Of a DNA stretch of 64,000 bases, positions 37,731-45,832 are shown one piece after another; within the stretch, counting starts at the first letter, position 1, and every line of letters begins with the position of its first letter. This DNA is from Curtobacterium sp. TC1 (lineage in GTDB: Bacteria; Actinomycetota; Actinomycetes; Actinomycetales; Microbacteriaceae), in the NCBI RefSeq assembly GCF_019844075.1, contig NZ_CP081964.1, positions 1,054,001 to 1,118,000 on the forward strand, in the 5' to 3' direction. The notes under the pieces are model-generated. The model was not told the DNA's origin. It did no database searches and saw only the letters and a program-made list of their open reading frames with translations. The translations under genes were made by a program, and so were the position numbers.

Positions 37731-38363
37731 CTACGCGGTGACCTTCGTCAGCTGCAGCAGCCCGTCGCCCGCCGGCGAGAGCGCACTCCGCACTGCGCCC
37801 GACGTCGACACCTCGGTGAGCAGCAGCCGGAAGTCGGTGGTCGCCCGGTCCCGCTTGACGGGGTCGGCCACGCGTCCGCGCCACAGTGCGTGCGGCACCA
37901 GGACGGTCCCGCCGAGGCGCGCGAGCCGCAGTCCGTGTTCGACGTACTCGATGACGTGCTCGGGGTCGGCGTCGACCAGGACGACGTCGTACGACGCCTC
38001 GTTCATCCGGGGAAGCACCTGGTTCGCGCGGCCCGGGATGAGCCGGATCCGGGCGGGAGCGGTGCCGGCGCTGATGTAGGCGTCGCGGGCGAACTGCTGG
38101 TGGTCGACCTCGACGTCGATCGTGGTCAGGGTCGCGTCCGGCGCGCCGCCGAGCAGGTACAGCCCGGAGACTCCCAGGCCCGTCCCGATCTCGATGATGC
38201 TCGTGGCTCGGGACGCTGCGGCGATGACGCCGATCTGCGCGCCGATCGCGGGCGAGATCGCCTCGACACCGAGCTCCAGGGAGTGCTCACGAGCGCGGGC
38301 GATCGCCTCGGACTCCGAGACGATGTCCTCGGCGAACTTCCAGTTCGACTCTTTCTCTGACAC
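37731..38363 (-). CDS. SAM-dependent O-methyltransferase (Rv1220c-like)
   Basis: A 210-residue class I methyltransferase of the catechol/caffeoyl-CoA O-methyltransferase group. The SAM-binding motif is IIEIGTGLGVSGLYLLGG, motif II contains LTTIDVEVDHQQFAR, and the catalytic Asp is in YDVVLVDADPEHV. The GTG at 38363 is chosen because GGAG lies five nt upstream. A GTG two codons earlier (38369) is less well placed. It is divergent from tatB, and in many actinobacteria this methyltransferase, a sigma factor pair and tatB are neighbours. The sigma factor is absent here. The substrate is unknown. Confidence 0.88.
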   Translation of the reverse strand: MSEKESNWKFAEDIVSESEAIARAREHSLELGVEAISPAIGAQIGVIAAASRATSIIEIGTGLGVSGLYLLGGAPDATLTTIDVEVDHQQFARDAYISAGTAPARIRLIPGRANQVLPRMNEASYDVVLVDADPEHVIEYVEHGLRLARLGGTVLVPHALWRGRVADPVKRDRATTDFRLLLTEVSTSGAVRSALSPAGDGLLQLTKVTA

Positions 38364-38414
38364 GCACACTCCGTTCGGATGACAACTCTAGGGGTGCATC
38401 CGAGCCGCACGGGT

Positions 38415-38420
38415 TAGGCT
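38415..38420 (+). promoter_or_regulatory. -10 hexamer of tatB (leaderless)
   Basis: TAGGCT lies seven nt before the tatB GTG at 38428. On the other strand TAGAGT (38386-38391) could serve the divergent methyltransferase. Confidence 0.5.
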
Positions 38421-38427
38421 CGCTCAC

Positions 38428-38802
38428 GTGAACATCCCGCTCGACAAGATCCTGATCATCGGGATCATTGCCGTGCTCTTGCTCGGGCCCCAGCGCCTGC
38501 CGATGTACGCCCAGAAACTGGCCGAGTTCGTAAAGGCCGTCCGCCGGTTCGCCGACACCGCGAAGGAGCGGATGCGAGACGAGATGGGCCCGGAGTTCGA
38601 CGACATCGAGTGGCAGAAGCTCGACCCGCGACAGTACGACCCCCGCCGGATCATCCGCGATGCACTCCTCGACTCCGGCGGCGCCAGCAGTGCCGCCGCG
38701 GTCCAGACCGCGCAGGTGACCGCGTCCAAGGTGCGCGCGACGGCTCCCGTCGTGCCGCTGGCCGTGGGGGAAGCGCCACCCTTCGACGCGGAAGCGACCT
38801 GA
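38428..38802 (+). CDS. tatB: twin-arginine translocase subunit TatB
   Basis: A 124-residue Tat component. A short N-terminal membrane helix (ILIIGIIAVLLLGPQRLP), with the conserved LGPxRLP motif ending the helix, is followed by an amphipathic helix (MYAQKLAEFVKAVRRFADTAKERMRDEMGPEFDD) and a variable hydrophilic tail. The E/D-rich start of the tail favours TatB over TatA. The GTG at 38428 is leaderless by spacing. TatA and TatC are not in the window. The placement next to the O-methyltransferase is a conserved actinobacterial order. Confidence 0.92.
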   Translation: MNIPLDKILIIGIIAVLLLGPQRLPMYAQKLAEFVKAVRRFADTAKERMRDEMGPEFDDIEWQKLDPRQYDPRRIIRDALLDSGGASSAAAVQTAQVTASKVRATAPVVPLAVGEAPPFDAEAT

Positions 38803-38825
38803 CGCCCGTCACGTGACCACGAGAC

Positions 38826-38867
38826 GTACGGGAGGCCCGTGGCGGATCCGCCACGGGCCTCCCGTAC
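38826..38867. terminator. terminator after tatB, near-copy of the gcvP terminator
   Basis: A perfect 42-bp palindrome centred on GGATCC, 23 bp after the tatB stop. Positions 38829-38864 repeat the core of 6251-6286 base for base. Confidence 0.87.
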
Positions 38868-38920
38868 TTCCGGTGGTCGTGTCGCGTCGTTCCTTCCCAA
38901 AGCCCTCGCGATGGAACGCG

Positions 38921-38967
38921 GAATCGGGCGTACCTGGTCGAAAGAATCGACCAGGTACGCCCGATTC
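38921..38967 (-). terminator. long hairpin downstream of the chitinase gene
   Basis: Twenty-base perfect arms (GAATCGGGCGTACCTGGTCG and complement) enclose a 7-nt loop, 26 bp beyond the chitinase stop on the minus strand. The inner motif TCGACCAGGT is repeated again directly outside the hairpin at about 38965-38974. Apart from the two hairpins, 38803-38992 shows nothing else. Confidence 0.8.
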
Positions 38968-38992
38968 GACCAGGTGAACCGGTCGAGCGTGG

Positions 38993-40279
38993 CTACCGCA
39001 GGTCGGCGAGGAACCGGTCCGTCCAGGCGAGCGCCGGTGCGCTCGGGACGGAGCTGCAGGTCGGCGATGCCGTGGTCGAGGCGCAGGGCGTGTCCCGGTC
39101 GAGCGACCAGGAGTGGATCCCGGCGAGGCCGTTCGCCTTCGCGTAGGTGGACAGGGTGTCGACGTCGGCGAGGGTGAAGACCTCGTCGGTGGTGTCGTTG
39201 ACGCCGATCATCGGGGTGACCTCGATCTTCGACGACGCGATGCCGTACGTGTGCTGCAGGTTCGTGACGGCTTGGATCGCCGACTTGCCCATCTGGCAGG
39301 TGGAGCCGGAGAGCACGCAGTTCGCGGCGGTCGCGCGGCCGAAGTCCATCGTCATGAGGTTGATCGTGTAGTTCGTCAGGGTCGACGCCTTGATCGCCTT
39401 CACGGTGGCGTCGCCGGTGCTGTTCAGCCCGCCGTACGAGCCGTCGCTGGCGGCCAGGGTCGCGAGCGTGAACGAGAAGCGCATGCCCGGGTACTTCGCC
39501 TGGGCGAGGGCAGCGGCGCTCACCAGGTTCTGCACGTCCGCGGCGGACTGGCCGCTCTCGATGTCGAAGTCGACGCCGATCATGTGCGGGGTGGCGTACC
39601 GGGCGATGAAGCTCTGCAGCGCCGCGCCCGAGCACTTGAACGAACCGGCGGCTCCACCGGTGCTCACGATGTAGTCCACCCCGGCGGCATCGAGCTTCGG
39701 GATGTTCGCGTTCGCGAAGGCATCCGCCGCGACACCGCCCCAGTTCTCGCTGCCGCACGTGCCGGTCGCGAAGGCGAGGGTGATCGTCTTGAGACCGGGT
39801 TCGCGGGTGGACACGAGGCTGTTGCTCGAGCCGACGACCGGGATGCGGGTGCCGGTGACGGCGGTGTTCATCACGTTCGTGTTCCAGTCGAGGTTCACGG
39901 TGATGTCCTTGTACGGGCTGAACACCAGTCCCTTGGCGGTGCCGCCGCTCCCGCCCGTGCCCGGGGTCGTCGTTCCCCCACCGGGAGGCGTGGTGCCGCC
40001 GCCGGAACCGGTGCAGGCCCCGGCGGAGGTCCACGGCTGGCCGCTGCCCGTCGCCCCCGAGTGGGTTGCCGGGTCGTCGCCCTGCGTCCACCAGTTCGCG
40101 GTGTAGTTCGTTCCGTTCTCGCTGACGGTGGCTCCGCCGTTGTAGGCGGTGCCGGCGCTCCAGGTGGTCGCGCAGGTCGTCGCGGCGAGGGCTGGCGCTG
40201 CTGCGAGCGAGCCCCCGGCGACGATGACGGCGGCGACGGTGGCCACGAGGCCCGATCGCACGCGGGTGTTCTGGTTCAC
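38993..40279 (-). CDS. secreted GH18 chitinase with N-terminal chitin-binding module
   Basis: A 428-residue exported chitinase. The signal peptide ends at ALA, residue 32. A CBM5/12-type chitin-binding module (residues about 34-85) contains TWSAGTAYNGGATVSENGTNY and NWWTQGDDP. A Gly/Thr/Pro linker (about 86-112) leads to a GH18 catalytic domain starting KGLVFSPYKDITVNLDW. The active-site motif is IGVDFDIESG, with E241 as the likely proton donor. Aromatic and substrate residues appear in NLMTMDFGR. The GTG at 40279 has AGGAG upstream. A strong palindrome overlaps its predicted transcription start, implying repressor control. The gene has its own terminator and looks monocistronic. Confidence 0.93.
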   Translation of the reverse strand: MNQNTRVRSGLVATVAAVIVAGGSLAAAPALAATTCATTWSAGTAYNGGATVSENGTNYTANWWTQGDDPATHSGATGSGQPWTSAGACTGSGGGTTPPGGGTTTPGTGGSGGTAKGLVFSPYKDITVNLDWNTNVMNTAVTGTRIPVVGSSNSLVSTREPGLKTITLAFATGTCGSENWGGVAADAFANANIPKLDAAGVDYIVSTGGAAGSFKCSGAALQSFIARYATPHMIGVDFDIESGQSAADVQNLVSAAALAQAKYPGMRFSFTLATLAASDGSYGGLNSTGDATVKAIKASTLTNYTINLMTMDFGRATAANCVLSGSTCQMGKSAIQAVTNLQHTYGIASSKIEVTPMIGVNDTTDEVFTLADVDTLSTYAKANGLAGIHSWSLDRDTPCASTTASPTCSSVPSAPALAWTDRFLADLR

Positions 40280-40343
40280 ACGGTTCTCCTGTCCTCGGCC
40301 GGACGTCCTCGTCCGACGGGTGGAGCCCTGGCGGTCACATTCC

Positions 40344-40369
40344 GCAAGGGCATTGTGCAATGCCCTTGC
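40344..40369. promoter_or_regulatory. 26-bp palindromic operator over the chitinase transcription start
   Basis: GCAAGGGCATTG (40344-40355) and CAATGCCCTTGC (40358-40369) form a perfect dyad with a TG centre. It begins directly after the minus-strand -10 hexamer, the usual place for a repressor operator. It differs from the direct-repeat element known from Streptomyces chitinase promoters. Confidence 0.65.
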
Positions 40370-40399
40370 ATAATGCTCCGGGGTGGAACGACCTGTCCA
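40370..40399 (-). promoter_or_regulatory. chitinase promoter
   Basis: On the minus strand TGGACA (40394-40399) and CATTAT (40370-40375) are 18 bp apart. The leader of about 85 nt contains the palindrome and ends with AGGAG before the GTG. Confidence 0.6.
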
Positions 40400-40449
40400 T
40401 GAACGAACGTACAGGCGTGCGTCAGGTGGACGGGCGAGTGCCCGAGTCG

Positions 40450-41298
40450 TCAGTCGCGGGTGGCGACGATCGTGTAGGTCAGGGGGATCCGGTCACGATC
40501 GACGTCCGGCCACGCCCACGAACCGTCGCCGGTGTCCTCCATGCGGGGACTGAAGCGCCAGGGCAGGGTGCGCCCTTCGTCCAGGCGGCGGAGTCGGAGT
40601 CCGGCGCCGAGCAGGGCGTTCACGATCTCGGACAGCGGGTGCGGCCACTCGAACGTCCGGGTGTTCGCGACGGAGCCGTCGCCGGCGTAGGTGCCGGCGT
40701 CGTCCCACTGCTGCGCGGTGCCGTCCGGGAAGTACCGGTACCGGGTGACGAGCTCGTCGGCGGACTCGTCCAGCGCGTAGAGCGCCGGGTGACCGTCTCG
40801 GATGAAGAACACCCCGCCCGGGCGCAGCAGGCCGGCGACCTGTGCGGCCCAGCGGTCGAGGTCGGGGAGCCAGGTGATCGTCCCGATGCTCGTGTAGACG
40901 ACGTCGAAGTCGCCGGTGACCGCAGCGCGGGCGTCGAGCACGTCGGTCTCCACCCAGGTGACGTCGAGGCCGAGCCGCGTCGCGAGGCCGGCAGCGGACG
41001 CGAGTGCCGCGGGGGAGAAGTCGACCCCGGTGAGCCGGGCGCCCTCGCGGGCGAGCGACACGGTGTCGGTGCCGATGTGGCACTGCAGGTGGCAGACGTC
41101 GAGCCCGGCGAGCGATCCGTTCGGCAGCCAGGGCGTCAACACCGGCAGGTCGTCGCGCACGACGTCGGAGCGGTGCCTCGGGTCGGACAGTTCGTCGATC
41201 GCGTAGGCACCCTCGTGGATGGGGACCCGGTCGTCCCAGTTCGCCCGGTTCGTGTCGCGGGCGCGGTCCCAGTCGACGCTGACGTGATCCATGCTCAT
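40450..41298 (-). CDS. class I SAM-dependent methyltransferase
   Basis: A 282-residue methyltransferase. The N-terminus NRANWDDRVPIHEGAYAIDEL and the motif LDVCHLQCHIGTDTVSLAREGARLTGVDFSPAAL contain the SAM-binding loop, in a variant (HLQCHIGTD) common in a group of uncharacterised actinobacterial methyltransferases. DVVYTSIGTITWLPDLDRW is the post-motif II region. The ATG at 41298 has TAGGCT seven nt upstream, and this hexamer overlaps the stop codon of mrp. The gene therefore probably has its own leaderless transcript despite lying only 10 nt behind mrp. The substrate is unknown. Confidence 0.85.
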   Translation of the reverse strand: MSMDHVSVDWDRARDTNRANWDDRVPIHEGAYAIDELSDPRHRSDVVRDDLPVLTPWLPNGSLAGLDVCHLQCHIGTDTVSLAREGARLTGVDFSPAALASAAGLATRLGLDVTWVETDVLDARAAVTGDFDVVYTSIGTITWLPDLDRWAAQVAGLLRPGGVFFIRDGHPALYALDESADELVTRYRYFPDGTAQQWDDAGTYAGDGSVANTRTFEWPHPLSEIVNALLGAGLRLRRLDEGRTLPWRFSPRMEDTGDGSWAWPDVDRDRIPLTYTIVATRD

Positions 41299-41308
41299 GG
41301 CAACGAGC

Positions 41309-42469
41309 CTAGGACAGCGACAGGCCGAGCTTCCGTCCGGCCAGTCCGCGCCCCATGGTCGTGATGCCGTCGGCGATCGCGGCGAGTGCGACGGCCGCGG
41401 GGTCCTCCGGCGCGGCGAGCACGACCGGCAGGCCGGTGTCCCCGCCCTCGCGCAACGGCACGGACAGCGGCACGCTGCCGAGCACCGGGACGGGGGCGTC
41501 CTGCCCACGGGACAGTCGGGCCGCGGTCTCGGCGCCGCCGCCCTCGCCGAACAGGTGCAGGACCGAGCCGTCGGGCTGCACGAGGCCCGCCATGTTCTCG
41601 ATGACCCCGATCACCCGCTGGCCGGTCTGCCGAGCGACGATCCCGCTGCGCTCGGCGACGTCGGCCGCGGCGGCCTGGGGGGTCGTGACGACGAGGACCT
41701 CGGCGTGCGGGAGCAGCTGGCCGACCGAGATCGCGACGTCGCCGGTGCCGGGCGGCAGGTCGAGCAGCAGGACGTCCAGGTCACCGAAGAACACGTCGGT
41801 CAGGAACTGGTTCACGGTGCGGTGCAGCATCGGGCCACGCCAGGACACCGCGGTGGAGGCGTCGTCGACGAACATGCCGATCGACACGACCTTCACGTCG
41901 TGGGCGACGGGCGGCAGGATCATGCTGTCCACCCGGGTCGGACGCGGCGCGACGCCGTGTTCGTCGGTCAGTCCCATCAGCCCGGGGATGCTGAAGCCGT
42001 GCACGTCGACGTCGACGATCCCGACCCGCAGGCCCCGGCGGGCGAGTGCGACGGCGAGGTTGGCGGTGACCGTCGACTTGCCGACACCCCCCTTGCCGCT
42101 CGTGACGGCGATGACACGGGTGAGTGAGTCCGGGGTGAACTGGATGCCGTTCGGCCTGCCGGCGCGCAGGCGCTCGGTCAGTGCGGCACGCGTCGCGGGG
42201 GCCATCACCGAGACGTCGACGGTGACCGACGACACTCCGTCGACGGAACCCGCTGCGACGCGCACGTCGCGCTCGATGGTGTCGGCGGCGGGGCACCCCA
42301 CGATCGTGAGCTGCAGGTCGACGCACACCGCGCCTCCTGGCTGCACGTCCACCCCGCGGATCATGTCGAGCTCCGTGACGGGCCGACGGATCTCCGGGTC
42401 GATCACGCGGCCGAGCGCAGCGAGGACCGCCGTGCCCAGCTGCTCGTCGGCGGCGGCCGCGTCAGCCAC
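41309..42469 (-). CDS. mrp: Mrp/NBP35-type P-loop ATPase (iron-sulfur cluster carrier)
   Basis: A 386-residue Mrp/ApbC family protein. Residues about 10-100 form a DUF59/MIP18 domain (LGRVIDPEIRRPVTELDM). The rest is a deviant Walker ATPase with VTSGKGGVGKSTVTANLAVAL and LLLDLPPGTGDVAISV. The usual cysteine pair after VIENMAG is absent (VQPDGSVLHLFGEGGG), which I believe is normal for actinobacterial members. The GTG at 42469 overlaps the upstream DUF1003 stop by 8 nt, so translation is coupled. It is thought to deliver Fe-S clusters. Confidence 0.92.
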   Translation of the reverse strand: MADAAAADEQLGTAVLAALGRVIDPEIRRPVTELDMIRGVDVQPGGAVCVDLQLTIVGCPAADTIERDVRVAAGSVDGVSSVTVDVSVMAPATRAALTERLRAGRPNGIQFTPDSLTRVIAVTSGKGGVGKSTVTANLAVALARRGLRVGIVDVDVHGFSIPGLMGLTDEHGVAPRPTRVDSMILPPVAHDVKVVSIGMFVDDASTAVSWRGPMLHRTVNQFLTDVFFGDLDVLLLDLPPGTGDVAISVGQLLPHAEVLVVTTPQAAAADVAERSGIVARQTGQRVIGVIENMAGLVQPDGSVLHLFGEGGGAETAARLSRGQDAPVPVLGSVPLSVPLREGGDTGLPVVLAAPEDPAAVALAAIADGITTMGRGLAGRKLGLSLS

Positions 42470-43031
42470 GGGTGGAGCTGCCGGGCTCGTTCGCGTACCC
42501 GGCGTCGTCGGCGTCGCGCCGGTCGAGTTCCTCGAGCAGGGATCGCAACTCGGCACGGATGAAGTCCTTCGACGCCATGTCGCGCATCGCCAGCCGGAGT
42601 GCGACGACCTCGCGTGCCAGGTACTCGGTGTCCGCCAGGTTCCGCTCGGCGCGCTGCCGGTCCTGCTCGAACTGCACGCGGTCGCGGTCGTCCTGCCGGT
42701 TCTGCGCGAGCAGGATGAGCGGCGCGGCGTACGAGGCCTGGAGCGACAGCACCAGGGTCAGTGCGGTGAAGCCGATCGCTGCCGAGTCGAACTGCCACGG
42801 CTTCGGCGCGAGGGTGTTGTAGCCCATCCAGACCACGCAGAACAGGGTGAGGCCGATGAGGAACCACGGCGTGCCCATGCCCCGTGCGATGCCCTCGGTC
42901 GCGCGACCGAACGTGTCACCGCGTCCGCCGCGGCGCCGGGTCGGGAGCACGCGCGTGCGCATGCCCTTGGGGGAGTCGAGGCGGACGTCGGAGCGCTCGC
43001 GATCGCGACGGTTCTCATCCGTTCGGGCCAC
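42462..43031 (-). CDS. DUF1003 membrane protein
   Basis: A 189-residue protein. A basic N-terminus is followed by two membrane helices (FLIGLTLFCVVWMGYNTLAPKPW and FTALTLVLSLQASYAAPLILLAQNR), the DUF1003 core. A charged coiled-coil-like C-terminus (RDRVQFEQDRQRAERNLADTEYLAREV) ends in a short Asp-rich tail. The GTG at 43031 lies inside the end of the CBS gene (17-nt overlap), and its own end overlaps mrp by 8 nt. The order CBS/MgtE-DUF1003-Mrp is conserved in actinobacteria. The function is unknown, possibly linked to magnesium handling by context. Confidence 0.88.
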   Translation of the reverse strand: MARTDENRRDRERSDVRLDSPKGMRTRVLPTRRRGGRGDTFGRATEGIARGMGTPWFLIGLTLFCVVWMGYNTLAPKPWQFDSAAIGFTALTLVLSLQASYAAPLILLAQNRQDDRDRVQFEQDRQRAERNLADTEYLAREVVALRLAMRDMASKDFIRAELRSLLEELDRRDADDAGYANEPGSSTRG

Positions 43032-44334
43032 GGGTGGTCCTCCTTCCCGTCGTCACGGGTGTCTTGCGCGGGCGTTGGCGTGGAAGCGGTGAGGGTTCCC
43101 CCTCGCCCTGACTTCGCCAGTCGTCCGGCAGGACGTGGTCGAGGACATCGTCGATCGTCACCACCCCGACGAGGCGGTGGGCGTCGTCGACCACGGGGAC
43201 GGACAGCAGGTTGTAGGTCGCCATCACGCGGGTGACCTCGGCGGCGCTCGCGTCGACCCGGACCGGTTCGGTCTGCTGGTCGATGAGCGTGCCGAGCCGT
43301 TCGTTCGGCGGGTAGCGGAGCATGCGCTGGAAGTGCACCAGCCCGAGGAACCGGCCGGTCGGCGGCTCGTACGGCGGCAGCGTGACGCACACCGCGGCAC
43401 CGAGCACCGGGGCGAGGTCGTGGCGGCGGACGAGCGCGAGTCCCTCGGCGACGGTCGCGTCGGCGGAGACGATGACGGGCTCGGTGGTCATCAGACCACC
43501 GGCGGTGTCCGGCTCGTACTCCAGGAGCATGCGGACGTCCTGCGCCTCCTCCGGCTCCATGAGCTGCAGGAGCGCCTCGCTCCGTTCGTCGGAGAACTGC
43601 GCGAGCACGTCGGCGGCGTCGTCGGGCTGCATCTGGTCGAGCACGTCTGCCGCGCGGGCGTCCTCGAGCCGCGACAGGATCTCGACGCGCTCCTGGTCGG
43701 GCATCTCCTCGAGCACGTCGGCGAGCCGGTCGTCCGGGAGTTCCTCGGCGACCTCGAACCGGCGTTCCTCCGGCAGGTCGAGCAGGGTGCTCGCCAGGTC
43801 GGCGGGCACGAGGTCGGAGTACGCGGCGATGACGTGCTCGGCGGACTGGGCCTCGCCGGGGAGCTCGTCCTCGGTGACCTCGTTCCACGTCGCGAACGTC
43901 GTCGGGCCCTTGCCGAACGGCGACGGCGTGGTCTTCGGCTTGCGGAGGAAGAGCTGCGCGACCTCCCAGTCGCCCTGCCCGCGGTCCTCGATCGCGACGT
44001 CCTCGATGGTGGCGCGGATCCGCTGGTTCTTGATGAGCACCTTGCGGCCGAGCATCTCGGCGATCACCCGGACCTCCCCGCCGCGCTGCTCGAAGCGGCG
44101 CATGTTGACGAGCCCGGTGGTGATCACCTGGCCGGCACCGATCGAGGTGATGCGCCCGACGCTGACGAAGATGCGGCGCTTGCCCGGCACCTCGACGATC
44201 AACCCCACGACGTGCGGGGGATCGGCCCGGCGGTAGACCACCAGGACGTCCCGGACCTTGCCCACGCGGTCGCCCGCGGGGTCGAAGACGGAGCACCCGG
44301 CGAGGCGGGCGACGAAGACCTTCGTGGCGCTCAC
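43015..44334 (-). CDS. MgtE N-terminal/CBS domain regulatory protein
   Basis: A 439-residue cytoplasmic protein. The order is a PRC-barrel-like start (VFDPAGDRVGKVRDVLVVYRR) and a second barrel-like segment, then an MgtE intracellular N domain (repeated LADVLEEMPDQERVEILSRLEDARAADVLDQM). Two CBS motifs follow (LMTTEPVIVSADATVAEGL and LLSVPVVDDAHRLVGVVTIDDVLDHV). It lacks the MgtE membrane channel, so it is a sensor-like protein rather than a transporter. The GTG at 44334 has TACGCT seven nt upstream (leaderless). It heads the CBS-DUF1003-mrp operon. Confidence 0.9.
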   Translation of the reverse strand: MSATKVFVARLAGCSVFDPAGDRVGKVRDVLVVYRRADPPHVVGLIVEVPGKRRIFVSVGRITSIGAGQVITTGLVNMRRFEQRGGEVRVIAEMLGRKVLIKNQRIRATIEDVAIEDRGQGDWEVAQLFLRKPKTTPSPFGKGPTTFATWNEVTEDELPGEAQSAEHVIAAYSDLVPADLASTLLDLPEERRFEVAEELPDDRLADVLEEMPDQERVEILSRLEDARAADVLDQMQPDDAADVLAQFSDERSEALLQLMEPEEAQDVRMLLEYEPDTAGGLMTTEPVIVSADATVAEGLALVRRHDLAPVLGAAVCVTLPPYEPPTGRFLGLVHFQRMLRYPPNERLGTLIDQQTEPVRVDASAAEVTRVMATYNLLSVPVVDDAHRLVGVVTIDDVLDHVLPDDWRSQGEGEPSPLPRQRPRKTPVTTGRRTTRGPNG

Positions 44335-44418
44335 CCGACCCAGCGTAGTCGGTGTGCGTGGTGGCGCTTCCCCGGCGGTGCACGTGCGATTGCAAGGTGT
44401 GCGGTGAATGATGGCTGT

Positions 44419-45309
44419 GTGAGCAATCAGAGTCCCTTCGCCGGCAGGACCGCCCAGGCCTTCCCGACGCTGCCCAAGGGCGACGTCCTCGGCACGTACG
44501 ACAGCTACCCCGACGCCCAGCGCGTCGTGGCGAAGCTCGCCGACGCCGACTTCCCGGTCAACCAGCTCTCGATCGTGGGCAACGACCTGAAGACCGTCGA
44601 GCGTGTCACCGGCAAGATGACCTACGGCCGTGCTGCGATCGCCGGAGCGCTGTCCGGGCTCTGGCTCGGCATCTTCTTCGGCATCGTGCTCACCCTGTTC
44701 TCGCCGAGCGCCGGCGGCCTGATCCTCGCCGCAGCGATCATCGGTGCCGCGTTCGGCATGCTGTACGGCATCGTCTCGTTCGCGATCACGAAGCGCCAGC
44801 GCGACTTCACGAGCGTCCACCAGGTGCTCGCCACGAACTACCAGATCGTCGTCAACCCGCAGCTGACCGGCCAGGCGCAGCGGATCCTCGGCGAGCACGG
44901 TGCGACGCCGTCCACGCACTGGAACGAGCAGCCCCAGCAGGGCGCGCCCGGTGCGCCCGTGCAGGGACAGCAGCCGTGGCGTCCTGCCCCGCCGCAGCAG
45001 TCGCCGTACGGCGGACACGCCACGCCCCACCAGCAGCCGGGAGGCCCGCAGCAGCCCGGCACGTCGGCCCACGGTGGGCAACCGGATGCGCCCACCGCCC
45101 CGCCGCGGTACGGCACGAACGACGGGCCCCGGTACGGGGAGAACGCGGACCCGGCAGCCGCCGCTCCCGCCGACCGACCCACCTCGGGTGGGTCGGCGAT
45201 CCCCGAGCGTCGTCCCCAGGATCCGCCGCAGTACGGCGAGCGGGTGCCCGGTGCGACGCCGCCGGCACCGTCGTCCCCGTCGTCCCCGAAGGGCGACGAC
45301 CGCGCCTGA
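44419..45309 (+). CDS. general stress protein (GSP17M/YflT-like) with Pro/Gln-rich tail
   Basis: A 296-residue protein. The N-terminal domain (GDVLGTYDSYPDAQRVVAKLADADFPVNQLSIVGNDL) matches the general stress protein 17M family. Two membrane helices follow (IAGALSGLWLGIFFGIVLTLF and GLILAAAIIGAAFGMLYGIV). Residues about 170-296 form a disordered tail rich in Pro, Gln, Gly and Tyr (repeated PPRYGTNDGPRYGEN-like units). The GTG at 44419 opens VSNQSPFAGR. It is divergent from the CBS operon. The tail may be cytoplasmic and interact with other proteins, but this is inference. Confidence 0.82.
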   Translation: MSNQSPFAGRTAQAFPTLPKGDVLGTYDSYPDAQRVVAKLADADFPVNQLSIVGNDLKTVERVTGKMTYGRAAIAGALSGLWLGIFFGIVLTLFSPSAGGLILAAAIIGAAFGMLYGIVSFAITKRQRDFTSVHQVLATNYQIVVNPQLTGQAQRILGEHGATPSTHWNEQPQQGAPGAPVQGQQPWRPAPPQQSPYGGHATPHQQPGGPQQPGTSAHGGQPDAPTAPPRYGTNDGPRYGENADPAAAAPADRPTSGGSAIPERRPQDPPQYGERVPGATPPAPSSPSSPKGDDRA

Positions 45310-45334
45310 CGCGTGTGGGCTTGGTGTGCTCGGT

Positions 45335-45823
45335 CTACAGCACCTTCGAGTAGCAGATCGACAGCGGGGCACCGACGTACGGGCCGAAGTTGGCGATGCG
45401 CGTGAAGCCCTCGCGCTCGTAGAACCCGACGGCGCGCTTCTGCTCGTTCCCCGTCTCGAGCACGAGCGCGGGTGACCCGAGGTCGAGCGCAGCCTCTTCG
45501 AGCCGGCGCAGCAGGGCGGCCGCCACGCCGGAGCCGCGGGACTCTGGCCGGACGTACATCCGCTTGATCTCGGTGATGCCGTCCGCGACGACCCGGAGCC
45601 CGCCGCACGCCAGCGGTGTGCCCGCGTCATCGCGCGCCACGAAGAACACCGCGATGGAGTCGGCCGTCGGCTTCTCGCCGGGTTCGGTGTCGCCGCCGTA
45701 GGCGCGGTCGATCTCCAGACGCTGCGCGGCACGGAGTCGCTGCGCGTCCGGGGAGTCGAAGTGCTCGACCTCGATCGAGAACTGCGGCGTGCGGGCGTCG
45801 GTGGAGGCGTCGGGCGTCGTCAC
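45335..45823 (-). CDS. GNAT family N-acetyltransferase
   Basis: A 162-residue acetyltransferase. The acetyl-CoA-binding motif A reads IKRMYVRPESRGSGVAAALLRRLEEAA, followed by LVLETGNEQKRAVGFYEREGF. The GTG at 45823 has TAGCCT six nt upstream, whose TAG is also the stop codon of the upstream aminopeptidase gene. It is convergent with the stress protein gene, with only 25 bp between the stops. The acceptor substrate is unknown. Confidence 0.9.
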   Translation of the reverse strand: MTTPDASTDARTPQFSIEVEHFDSPDAQRLRAAQRLEIDRAYGGDTEPGEKPTADSIAVFFVARDDAGTPLACGGLRVVADGITEIKRMYVRPESRGSGVAAALLRRLEEAALDLGSPALVLETGNEQKRAVGFYEREGFTRIANFGPYVGAPLSICYSKVL

Positions 45824-45832
45824 CCGCTCAGG

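Noticed and set aside
42403..43031. Possible frameshift between the DUF1003 and Mrp genes because the frames overlap
   Set aside because: Both proteins have complete family N- and C-termini; the 8-nt GTGGCTGA overlap is ordinary translational coupling.
43015..45732. A 905-codon minus-strand frame suggesting a giant CBS protein
   Set aside because: The upstream half is opposite the stress protein gene and lacks motifs; the CBS protein starts at the GTG at 44334 with a -10 hexamer at leaderless distance.
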